Below are positions 1 to 9,557 of a DNA stretch of 34,044 nt, piece by piece. This DNA comes from Agrocybe praecox (lineage: Eukaryota > Basidiomycota > Agaricomycetes > Agaricales > Agrocybaceae): contig CAXHKQ010000324.1 in NCBI GenBank assembly GCA_964017145.1, forward strand, positions 1 through 34,044, written 5' to 3'. The notes under the pieces are model-generated. The model ran no database searches, had not been told where the DNA came from, and saw only the letters and a program-made list of their open reading frames with translations. How positions within the stretch are numbered: the first letter of the stretch is position 1; every line of letters begins with the position of its first letter. Both the position numbers and the translations under genes were made by a program.

Positions 1-1275
1 TGACGTAGTGAGTTATCTGAGCAAGGAGAATTGCAGGATAACTTGTTTGGGGATGGAAATGTCGACTCTGCATTTGACAATTTCACTGAGCAACATGAGT
101 GCAATATGTACTGTGAATTTTTGAGCTCCCTAAGTTAAGTGATGATGGAAATAATGATAACGAAGAGCTATAGTGATTATTAGATTAACAAGTAGTGTGG
201 ATTCCCCTAAATATGTATAGTTCAATTTAGAATCTAGATATGTTAAATGACACCATAACAATATTCAGCGTGCTTTCTGAACTCGTTTCCGACGGTATGA
301 CATATAATACATGACCTAGTATCATTATATTACCAAGAACTACTGCCAAACAGTTTGTGCGCCTGCAATGTAGTCCATCGATTCTGTAAGTGCGATTTCC
401 CATAGTTCAAACTCCGACTGATTGATTTGGACATGCGGCGTGCCTCGCAGTGCCGTGTAGAAAACCTTTTCTTATCATTAAATTAAATTTACGAATGAGT
501 GTATATGCATAGTATATACTCTACTACACACACCCCTATTTTTTAAAAGTAAAAAATCCATCTCGTTATGCGGGAACGTTGAGGACGATGTTGAAAGACC
601 AAAAAGGCAAGTGCACGCACGCTGATGCGCTTTGATGCGCGTCCATATGGACACGCATCATTTGGTTTCCATGTGCCAAGAGCCAAGAATGTTCGGCAAC
701 GCATGCCGGTCTTGTTTGGCTACACGTTTTGAAGCTTGACAGTCCGGGTTTCCATACAAAGCCGCTGGAGAAAAGTTCGGTTACTGTTTTTGTTGTTCTC
801 TCTGTTTAACAAACAGATTGGCTAAAATCAATAACTATACAGACAAGAATAACTTACAGGGAATGGCTACTTTCATCGGAAAGTAGTGGCTGAGTTCAAT
901 GAATACTCCGAGTCATGGAGTTCGTCAATCAATTATACTCCATAAGGATTTGACCAGCGTACCAGTTCAAAGTTCAATATATAGTATGATCGAGAACAAG
1001 TACTATAATGCGGAATTGACTTGGTATAGCGGTCCGAGATGCGGTTGAAAATTTGAAACCCAGTCACTTCTCTAAACTCTAAAAGCCCCGGGCTAGCTCG
1101 GTTCTGCGTCGCACATTCGGTTCAGCAACTCTGCCTCTATACCACACACCACCACAAGCTCAGCGCTCAGCCCCAGTCAAAAGCCACACGGATGTGGTAG
1201 GTTATGACGTGTCAAAATCGGATAGACATACCGTGTCGCGTGTAAACCAATATCGCCTAATTTTCTGTACTTTTA
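1..1275. other. AT-rich intergenic stretch, no gene recognised
   Basis: No reading frame here resembles a known protein and no splice-consistent exon chain could be built. The stretch is AT-rich to about 560. It then holds a 28-base palindrome (633-660, listed separately) embedded in repeats of the word GATGCG. The last 200 bases lead into the first recognisable malate synthase block. The missing malate synthase N-terminus (about 100 residues) was looked for here and not found. Confidence 0.5.
633..660. repeat. 28-bp near-perfect palindrome
   Basis: The 14-base left arm TGATGCGCGTCCAT is the reverse complement of the right arm ATGGACACGCATCA except for one pair. The centre is CCATATGG. A further copy of GATGCGC lies just upstream at 623-629. 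It could form a cruciform, bind a dimeric protein, or be the end of a small foldback element. No function is established. Confidence 0.6.
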
Positions 1276-2492
1276 GCGCTCAGCACTCAGCATGTGCAGT
1301 GTGCACCTCTGGACTTCCTTGCCGAGACTGCTCACATCAGAGTGGAACCTTCATGGCATTGCGCCCCTCCCGCTTCAGGATTGGAAGATAGAAGCGTCGA
1401 AATTACTGGTCCTACGGATAGGAATATGGTCATCAATGCCCTAAACAGCGGGGCCAAGACATTCATGGCGGATTTTGAAGGTACGTTATCTATCTCCTGA
1501 CCATTGAATGAGTGGGCTTATTCTGGTTTCAGATTCCAGTGTACCACCGTTCGCCAACATGGTGAACGGCCAAATCAACTTGCGCGATGCTATTAGAAGA
1601 CAAGTTGATTTCGAAACTCGGGGAAAACAATACAAGCTAAACGAAGAAACGGCTGTGCTCATCGTTCGGTCCGTCTCTCCCTGCGTATCATCCCACTGTA
1701 TCTATTTATTTTATTGACGATTTTTCTGTCTATTTTTGCTTATCTTATCCACTTTCAACCCCGCCCAATTCAATCCACTTGTTCTCCTTCCCGCCATTTC
1801 CCCGTGGATGAACCACGCATTACCGTTGATAACCAACGTGTCTCAGGTTCTCTGTTTGACTTTGCCATTTACTATGAGCTGGTCAAACGCGGACATGGTT
1901 CTTACTTATACCTCCCCAAGATGGAACACTACCTCGAAGCTCGTCTCTGGAACGAATCCGAGCGACCGTATTGATTGAAACTTTACCTGCTGCGTTCCAG
2001 ATGGAGGAAATCCTGTTTGAGCTGAGGAATCATTCAAGTGGATTGAACTGTGGACGGTATGTCTCAATGACGCTCTAATGGTTTAGATACTTATACACTT
2101 CTATTTGTTAGATGAGACTAAATTTTCAAATAAGACGCGCCGATAGGAGTGTAGTCCTTCCTGACCGAAAGGACGTGACCATGACCGTCCCATTTATGGA
2201 CGCGTATGTTCGCTTGCTTATCCAGACTTGCCATAAGTACGTGTCCTTTCTTGTATTTTTCGAAAACTGCTGTTTAGGAATGTTTGTGGGCGGAAAGTTG
2301 TAGCAATGGGAGGAATGTCTGCGCAAATCCCTATCAAGGACGATCCCAAAGCTAAAGAAATCACGATGGCAAAGGTCTGCTCTGACAAGTTGCGCGAGGT
2401 CACCGCTGGCCACGCCGGTTTGGATTGCTCACCCTCTCCTCAACAAAATTGCGCGTGAAGTGTTTGACCAAAACATGCTGAGCCCTAACCAG
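1276..2492 (+). pseudogene. malate synthase pseudogene, truncated at both ends
   Basis: Malate synthase joins glyoxylate and acetyl-CoA to malate in the glyoxylate cycle. Conserved blocks appear in the right order: LDFLAET (from 1309), VEITGPTDR and [18 protein letters not shown] (to 1480), [17 protein letters not shown] (about 1570-1615), SGSLFDF and [16 protein letters not shown] (about 1845-1955), [13 protein letters not shown] and [13 protein letters not shown] (about 1960-2058), [18 protein letters not shown] (about 2155-2210), [14 protein letters not shown] (about 2307-2350) and [17 protein letters not shown] (about 2425-2480). A clean intron lies at 1481-1532 and others are traceable near 2059-2111 and 2238-2278. 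The gene is dead: the blocks sit in different frames near 1955, 2112 and 2420, the RGWHL segment after LIVR is lost, the N-terminus and C-terminal third are absent, and the expected GHDG reads GHAG. Confidence 0.88.
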
Positions 2493-3089
2493 GTGCGTAT
2501 TCTTCGCCAACAGGTTGATACCAACATAGCGCCGCACCGGAAACGTCGGCCCGCTCATCGAGTTCCGTTAACATACACATGAATTCAAAGTAGTTTTTTG
2601 TTGGACTTAATTCTTGTAACATATATTACAATGCCCCATCAGTTTCCAAATTTAATAATCTGTACAGCGAAAAATGCACGCAGTAGTATTTCTATAATAT
2701 CTGAACTTCCGCATATCATAGCACAGTAATGCTTTGTTACATTCTACGACGTGAAATTGAATACGAGGATAGCATAACAGTTGTTGGGATGCAGAAAATA
2801 AGGAGTATTTCTGGTAGTATAGGATAAGGACAGGTTGCGTCGAACAAGAGAAGTTATATACGTATATCTGATATGATAGGAAAGATGCGTAAGAGTTAGT
2901 GGACCATAAATAACTGGTGTGGGATCTTACACTGCATCGGCCTGGCTAGAGATCAGTAGCCGAGTGGATCTATCTCGTGAGCAACGCCTTCAGATTTCTA
3001 AGGCGCTGGAGATCCGAGAAAGTGGGTTTCGATGCGTACCGATAGTCCTTTGTACTCTGGGTGGGTTACAATAAAATGGAGCCTAAATG
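2493..3089. other. intergenic stretch with a tRNA-like remnant
   Basis: After the last malate synthase block no further piece of that gene is readable. The stretch is AT-rich and unremarkable apart from the tRNA-like sequence at 2952-3043, which is listed separately. Confidence 0.45.
2952..3043 (+). other. tRNA-Leu-like remnant (A-box and B-box words, wrong fold)
   Basis: The sequence TAGCCGAGTGG at 2957-2967 matches the RNA polymerase III A box of Leu/Ser tRNAs. The words CTAAGGCGCTGGA (2998-3010) and GTGGGTTTCGATGC (about 3022-3035) resemble the D-arm end of tRNA-Leu and a damaged B box. The outer seven bases ATCAGTA (2952-2958) and TACCGAT (3037-3043) pair at six of seven positions, as in an acceptor stem. 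The inside does not fold as a tRNA: about 26 bases interrupt the D arm, no normal anticodon stem-loop is present and the T stem does not pair. It is probably a rearranged tRNA-Leu pseudogene or part of a tRNA-derived SINE. Confidence 0.3.
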
Positions 3090-4752
3090 CTTTGCACAGA
3101 TTGATGTTGTATCGATGGTAGGTGAGTCCCAGAACGGGTGCATGAAGTTAAGGTTCTGCTGGTGAAATGCATCGTCGTAAGCCATGGCATTGGCTTCCTC
3201 TTCCATATCGAAGCAATATAGAAGTGTCCATTTCGAACGGCGATGACAATCTCATTATCTTGACTGATACAGAGCATCCCCTTCATCATATCCCTTGCGT
3301 TTCTCTGTGTAGTTGTTGTAAGCCTTCGTGTAGGATATGACCAATAAATTTGTTCTACCTTCATGACGTTATGCGGAGGAGCGCGTCGGTCGGGCTCTGA
3401 AGTCTCTATGTGCGGAATGGAATTGCTACGCAAGGTCTTGTAAACTTCTTGGACCATCATTTTCTTGATATCCTTGAAATCCAGTCGTCCTTTTTTCATC
3501 CTCTGCTTCGAAATTCTTATCTTTGTAGTCGCCGTCGTCTTCATCATTGCTTTTCTCTAATATCTTGTAGTCCTTTATCCCTTCCAAACCGCCCCATCCC
3601 AAGTGCCCACATAGCTTGTGGTGCAGGTGCGAAAAGACGTGGAGTTAATTGACGACGGGTAGATGGTCAGGCGGTGGGGTTCCAAGACTCTGGAGTGATG
3701 AAAGCAGTGGTTGCTGTATAGTGTGGGGAATCGTATCGACCGATACCACAGATGCGATCTGATAGAGGAGTCGAAGATCACAGATTGTATAGTTTTGCTA
3801 AGCGCCTTGGCATTCGTTCTCGAGGTGATTCGCGTCGCTTATTTCGAAGTCTTTATCTTCGACCTCGGGCATGCCCGTGAGACAGTCAAAAGCTCTCCCG
3901 ACAGTCGAAGGAGTGACCAGGGAATCCTTATTGGATCTTTAGAATCTCTGCTTGACCAGTCTCTGTATATGTAGATATTATTAAGGGGCGAGTAAGGAAG
4001 TAATATAGACAAAAAGACATACCAGGAGGATGTCCTGACTGGAATTTGTCTCCGGAGGTTTTCCCAATACCTTGGCGGAAGGTGGTTCTATCTTACTGGT
4101 TTCATCATTTGCGCTCCCCGCTCCAGATTGGACCGTTTCGAAGGCCGAGTTCGGCTACAAGCATAAATCAGTATCCTTGTGAGCTTAAATGTGAGAGAAC
4201 AATTACTCACCGACACCATTTCCGCCTCTTGAACGATTGCCATATCTCTGTGCTCGACCATCCCCTGAAGATTCAAGCAACGTTCTTACATATCTGAGAG
4301 TGAACGACTATATGCCTCCCGATCGGTGGCTATAATGTTTGTAGACGCTAGCTATTCAAGTTTGTTTGCAAGTCAAATTAAAGGAAGAGGGTATCAGACA
4401 TATTTGAACGTACTAATTCCTTGGATTGATCTTCAATCCGACTTTCCAATGCTAAGTTCGTCCTTTGAGCTCTTGGATCTCTTTCTGACCGCTCTCAAGA
4501 GTAGAGCTCATGTCAAGGTTTTCTCCTGTCAATGCGTCGGTCCTCTCTTGCATGTCTGTGATTGTGGGCAGGGTTGAGCTGAGAATGTCTCCGACGTGGA
4601 TTAATTGCTGTCTAAGCGCGTCGATCTCCGCCCCCCCTGGCTTGCTCTGTGATACGATGTTGAGCCTCCTTGGATTCATTGAGTAATACACTCTGTCGGC
4701 ATTCATTTCCAGAGAGGGCGCTCCTCAAATCGGCGACTTTCCAGGGATTCAT
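3090..4752 (-). pseudogene. decayed multi-exon gene of unknown function, coiled-coil N-terminus
   Basis: The product is not recognised. Reading leftwards from an ATG at 4752, the frame starts MNPWKVADLRSAL. After a run of seven C (plus strand, 4631-4637) it continues, shifted by one base, as a heptad-rich helical segment (EIDALRQQLIHVGD onward, to about 4452). Later exons join in phase 0 through plausible GT-AG introns: one block ends AIVQEAEMVS (about 4212), the next runs PNSAFETVQSGAG to SSQDILL (about 4155-4025), and the next starts RLVKQRF (about 3965). That last exon has in-frame stops but keeps a biased composition over about 150 codons, including EVEDKDFEISDANH and an acidic part with DDGDYKDKNFEAED. 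Near 3090-3290 QDNEIVIAVRNGHFYIA and NFMHPFWDSP look coding in two frames. Consistent phases but several stops suggest a dead gene. Confidence 0.42.
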
Positions 4753-5490
4753 CGACACTGTAGATAGCGCCGGCACCGTATAATGCCGCCCGATAAATCA
4801 TGGGGAAAAAATGCCTGTATGGTACCTATATATCGTACTTTTTAGGATGTAAATATTGGTGCTTTTGGCGGGAGTGATCGTCACTGAGTTTAGGTACTCA
4901 AATACTAGCTAATATTGGTACCTATGGGGTAGTTGTACCTGGTGTCTTCTAGGTAGCAAACATGATGAAGAAATAAAGCAATCGTATTTAGGGTCTAATT
5001 AGTAGCTTACTCTCGCCTCTTCAAGGCACTTAGGAAAACTGCTTTAGAAAGCATCATAATATAATGCCTATCTGGTGGCAAGGTTTCCCAGCTGAGAAGT
5101 GGTAAAAGTTACCATCATCAGAGCACGAAATTACTGTGCAATTTGTGCAGCAAGATATTGATGCCTTAGAAGTATCACATTCTCTCGCATTCAAAACATA
5201 TAACTTTATTGTATTCAGTACAGTACAGCTTGTAGGTAAGAGCGAAGTCCTGAGTCAGCATAGCAAATGAGTAAAGAACTTCTCCATTTATCCTTTCCTA
5301 CTCGGTATTTGAGTCGTTCGTCGTTCCGACATGATTCTTGGTGAAGGGTTTGTTCCTCATTTTGGGCTGCGGAATTTCACAAGGAGAATTGGCTCAGAAC
5401 AACTGGAACAAGTCAAAGGCAAGAAGTACTATACCGGTGCGTAAGAATTATCCAGATTGATGACTTTCGTTGCGGCAAGAGATGAATTTT
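4753..5490. other. AT-rich intergenic stretch with repeated GGTACCTAT words
   Basis: No coding block was recognised. Between about 4820 and 4950 the words GGTACCTAT and AATATTGGT recur in a loose tandem arrangement, possibly an old tandem repeat or small element. From about 5300 the sequence approaches the RTC4-like gene. An alternative last exon ending SNTE could lie at 5300-5375 on the minus strand if the gene uses one more intron. Confidence 0.35.
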
Positions 5491-8341
5491 TCAAAACAAG
5501 AGTAAGTTTCGCGCTTCGAGCGGCCATTGTTGAAGGTCCCGGCCCAGCGACTGCATTGTGCCATCAAATGACTCATGAGTAATCATGGATAAGAGAGGCG
5601 GATGACGAGCCGATGAATGAACATTACCTGTGATGCAGTTGCTGCTTTTGCTTTTGCTCTCGGTACGGGTTTGATCCTTGGTATTTGAGGCTGAAAATTA
5701 TAATTAGCACACATAATAACTGGAAGCAGAGCGAAGAAACAAACGGTGGCGTTGCGAGCTATCAAGCTCTTCATTATGATATCATCCATGCTCCCACTTT
5801 CGGTGTTGCTGTTGAAAAGAGACCCATACGCCCTGCTTAAATGACGGACATCCTCAGCTTCTATATCGGTAATGGTAAGGTCCTTGGAGATTAATAAGGA
5901 AATTGCGTGGGGGACGACAACATAAGTGATTATGTCAGTAAGGCCTGTTGCGCTAAGGTGCATGTACGCGTTAAAGTCCTTGAACCATTCCACCTGGAGA
6001 AATCGTTCTAGTTGTCCAGCGTGCACGTTAGTGGTGGTCGTGTAATGCTCTTCAATTCCGTTGGCCTGGCTGCGAGCGCCTACAATGACGTCCTCCAACA
6101 CAACTTGGAATTCGGACAGCAAGTTGTCGGATATGTCATCGGGAAGAATATATTGCATATAAGCAAGAACGATTCCGTAACCTTCATCACCGTAACTAGA
6201 AAGCAATTAGATAAGGATCATAAATAGAAGATGCTCGCGACTCACTATCCACCATGTGTAGTATCGTACATTGTCGAAAGCTTGCTGAGGTTGTTTTGTT
6301 GTAAGAATGTTCTGAGAGAGCAGTTTGTCGTCTTCAAGACACGGAGAAATGTTGCCCAGGCTGGGCAGCCCTTTAAAACAATATCATTTGAAAGGATACT
6401 AACAATATCATCTTTGAGTGCTTCAAGACGGGCCTGAATCTCGGAGAAATTAATTTCGAGCGGCCATCCATTCTCGTGGGCATATCTGGACGATGCTTCG
6501 GATTCGCTTTCTAGGTTGATGTGATGATGAATATCTTGCGCTGCGATAGAAAGGTTGGCCGGTTTGGTTTTCGCATTTCTATGTTTCGTAACAAGTTTCT
6601 TGTGGGTGTCGAATAACGTCACGAGTTTTGTCGAAAGAGGTTCGCACGCATAATGCGTATTCTCGCAACCTACCAGAGGGCACATAAGCGCCTTCTATAT
6701 GTACAAAAATCAGCTATGCAGATGGTTCATGACGGATTGCACACTTACCTTGGGTTTCTTTGTTGTCAATTTGTCAGAGGCAGTGTTCTTTGACTTGTGT
6801 TTTCCGTCCGCCTTGTTCTTGATAGGATTGACGATTTCTGCAGGCGATGGTTTGTTGCCCGAAGCCTTTGCAGGAACATTTTGCATCGTAGCTTGACGTT
6901 TTGGCCGCTTCTTGCTTTCTTGGTTATTGCCTTCTTCACTTGCGCCCATATCTGATTTCCGCTTTAGAGGAATCACCTTTTTGGTTCCGATGTCTTCGTC
7001 TTCGTCCTCATCTGCGTCGCCTTTGTTAGCAGCTCCAATGTCTTCGTCCTCGTCCTCATCTGCATGGCCTTTGTTGGTGGTTTGGACGTTCTTGGCCTCG
7101 ACCTCAACCCCATCGTCACCCTTGTCTGCGGAGGCTTCTTCGTCTGAACTGGCCTGAGTGCCCTCACCATCGTCTTCTGCATTTCCGGCTTGTTGGATAT
7201 CAAATCCCTTATCTTCGTCATCACTGGGGTGGATAACCTTTCTCCCACGTTTTGTTACCACAGGTTCGTCCAACTCGTCCTCATCCTCATCTTCGCCGCT
7301 TGTTTGAATACCATTCCCAGCCCAAGCAATTGCTTTTTGACGCATCTTTGAATTTGCAACTCGTTTTTCTTTGGCCTTGGCAGCGAGATCAATGTGTTTC
7401 GGGCGCTGTTCATTACGATATCAGAGACCGATTACAAGAAATAAGTTCAATCTTACACCTACCGTGGCAGTACTAGGCTTCGAAGGTGCTCTAACCACTT
7501 TTGCGGTAGTATTCTTCTTTTTCTGAATTAATAGAATATTAGAGTACTTTCAAACGCAGTGTACAATGTATGATACTGTACCGGTGGTATTCCAACTTCT
7601 GCCTGACTCTCTGCTCCACTGTTCTCTTCGTCAGGTATGTCCTCTTCGTCCTTCGAGGAACTCTTGCTGTGGGTATTGGGTGGAAGTACTGTTGGTTTAA
7701 CCTTCTTGTACTTTGCAAGGCTTTCGAGGGCTCCTCGAAAAGCGGCACTGGTGGTTTGAAGGTATTGTTTAGCCATGGCATCAATTGGCCATAGAGATCG
7801 ATAAAGGTTAAGGATGGGAACATCCTTCGCAATCTGGAGATGAGAAATCAGTAATCAATTAGGTCTAAATAAATAGCATATATGCTACCTTTTCCTTCAT
7901 CGCCGTAAATTTCGCAGTATCTTGCATTCTAATGGTCTTCGTGAAGTCAAGATATGTACTGGCTCTGGCACGGAAAACCCTCTAAAATGTCTTTGAGTTG
8001 AGAAAACATGCATATATGTATCACGAAAGACTCACGCGTATGAGATTGTAGTGTTCGCATTCGATACCCATTGCTTCAACAATATTGTATCCCTGACTTC
8101 GTCCAGCTTGTCCTTTTGGCTTTTCAATCAACGGCTGGGTCGCCTTGCCCAGCGCTTTCCTCTGCTTTTCTATAAATACCGGCACGGGGCCAATGTCAGC
8201 GATCGTAAGATTTAGTAGTCACGTCGACATACTGATCACTTCCTCTTTTTGTTGGAGCTTTAATGAGAGTGCATTATATGCCGCTAATGTGATAAACCCT
8301 TCCGGAACTGAAGCTGGGTTGTTTTTCTCTTTGTGTGGCAT
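5491..8341 (-). CDS. RTC4-like domain protein (10 exons, apparently intact)
   Basis: The exons run 8341-8233, 8169-8036, 7981-7889, 7833-7582, 7522-7463, 7405-6749, 6694-6246, 6195-5745, 5690-5628 and 5550-5491. Introns are 50-77 bases, all GT-AG, and all phases join, giving about 775 residues. The start is the ATG at 8341 (MPHKEKNN). Residues 1-170 are helical and match nothing I can name. Residues 217-435 are charged, with acidic runs (EDEDEDELDE), a 16-residue tandem repeat with core ADEDEDEDIG, and basic patches such as KKRPKRQ, suggesting a nuclear protein. Residues from about 436 fit the C-terminal domain of yeast Rtc4 (restriction of telomere capping): CPLVGC, then GWPLEINFSEIQARLEALK, then YYGDEGYGIVLAYM created across an intron, then VVVPHAISLLISKDL and SRAYGSLF. 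The last two introns are less certain; without them the frame stops at 5583. DNA or telomere linkage is inferred from the family only. Confidence 0.75.
6985..7083 (-). repeat. 48-bp coding tandem repeat (acidic linker)
   Basis: Two copies of a 48-base unit start near 6987 and 7035. They encode two 16-residue units whose shared core is ADEDEDEDIG within the linker of the RTC4-like protein. The period is a multiple of three, so copy-number change would keep the frame. Confidence 0.7.
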
Positions 8342-8599
8342 TATTGGGAGACAGGTGGAGGAGGAGATGGGAGGAAAGAATTATGGGTCGCGAGGATGCA
8401 AGTACATTCCTTAAATGGAAGCACGTGATCGCTGTTAGAACTGGCATAGTGCGAAGGTAATAACCATTATTGCTGCCAGGGTTCGCCAATTAGAAACGCT
8501 GTCGAAGAGGCTATAAGAATGAAGCGAACAGAGAAAAGAACTTCGCAGAGAAATACAAAAAATATGACTCTCACATAACTTGAAACCATCGATTGACAT

Positions 8600-9400
8600 T
8601 CAAACTTATGTCGCGGTTCGACGTAGGTTGCCAGTTGGAAGGAAGGAAGGTCAGCGAACTCGAAAAGCGCCTTGCGCTGCTTGTTGAACTCGACGGCTTC
8701 TTTGTGTTGCTTCTCGCGCTGTTAAAGGGTTATCATTTTATGAACACGAATGGATAAAGTAAAGTAAACGCGACACACGATGATCTTATCCCTCGTATCC
8801 CTCGCCTCTTTCTCGCTCGCTACCCATGCGCCTACGTTGTTCGCTGCTGCTTCGGGCTAGGCTTTATATTTGAGGAGATCTGTGAAATGCAAGGTAAGGT
8901 GGGTATTTTAGTATTAGGTATTGAGGAGGGGCCTCGAGGGAAGAAAAGAAAAAGAACAAAGAGGAGACGAAAAGAAAAACGTCACAACAGGCAATCCCCA
9001 GGTCATCAGGACAGAATATCCTGCAGAGTTACCGTGCCGTTCGTATTTGAAGGGGTGTTTTCTTTTTGGGAAAAAGACGGAGACAGAGACGGCACGAATG
9101 AAGGAAAGAAACGTCCTGACGACCGAGAGAAGTAAAAGAAGTGAAAAGATGAAAGTCCGGGCGTGCAGTGGACGGCGATGACAACGACACCAACACCAAC
9201 AGTGTGTATGTGGAGAGTAAAAAGAAAAAAAAGAAAACACACCTCACTAGCCAAAATACCCCTCGCATCATCCAACAACATCTCCTTTACCCCGGAGTCG
9301 AGCACGATACTCTCCATGGGGTGTTTATGCCTCGAGTCCGTCCACCTCCACAAGCCATGTACGTCGGCGAAGTATATCTAGATACGATGAATCGCCGCGG
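8600..9400 (-). pseudogene. BCS1-like AAA ATPase pseudogene with the ATPase core deleted
   Basis: Bcs1-type AAA ATPases are mitochondrial inner-membrane chaperones that move the Rieske protein; fungi carry many relatives. From high to low coordinate: IYFADVHGLWRW then SRHKHPMESIVLDSGVKEM and LLDDARGILASE (about 9393-9251), the stretch just before the P-loop in this family; a short block TNGTVTLQDILS (about 9046-9005), matching the region before the second region of homology; and the tail YLLKYKA-stop-PEAAANNVGAWVASE through EKEARDTRDKII (about 8875-8785), joined by a plausible intron (about 8784-8722) to a charged helix REKQHKEAVEFNKQRK. Walker A, Walker B and the arginine finger are missing, replaced by pyrimidine-rich DNA. 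In-frame TAG codons interrupt the first and last blocks. It cannot encode an active ATPase. Confidence 0.7.
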
Positions 9401-9557
9401 CTTAATTAGGCGCCGACCCTGGTAAGGCCACTTGTGCAGAAGATAAGAATAGTTTTACGCGTTGCTAAATAGAAGATATATAAGCAAGCTGAGAGTTGAG
9501 GTGAGTGAAGAATTGGCGTGGAAGAAAGATAGGAAACTTACCAGGCTGTATCCAGAA

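Noticed and set aside
1276..2492. Malate synthase and the other decayed genes as processed retrocopies
   Set aside because: Introns are retained at consistent positions and no poly(A) tails or target duplications are seen.
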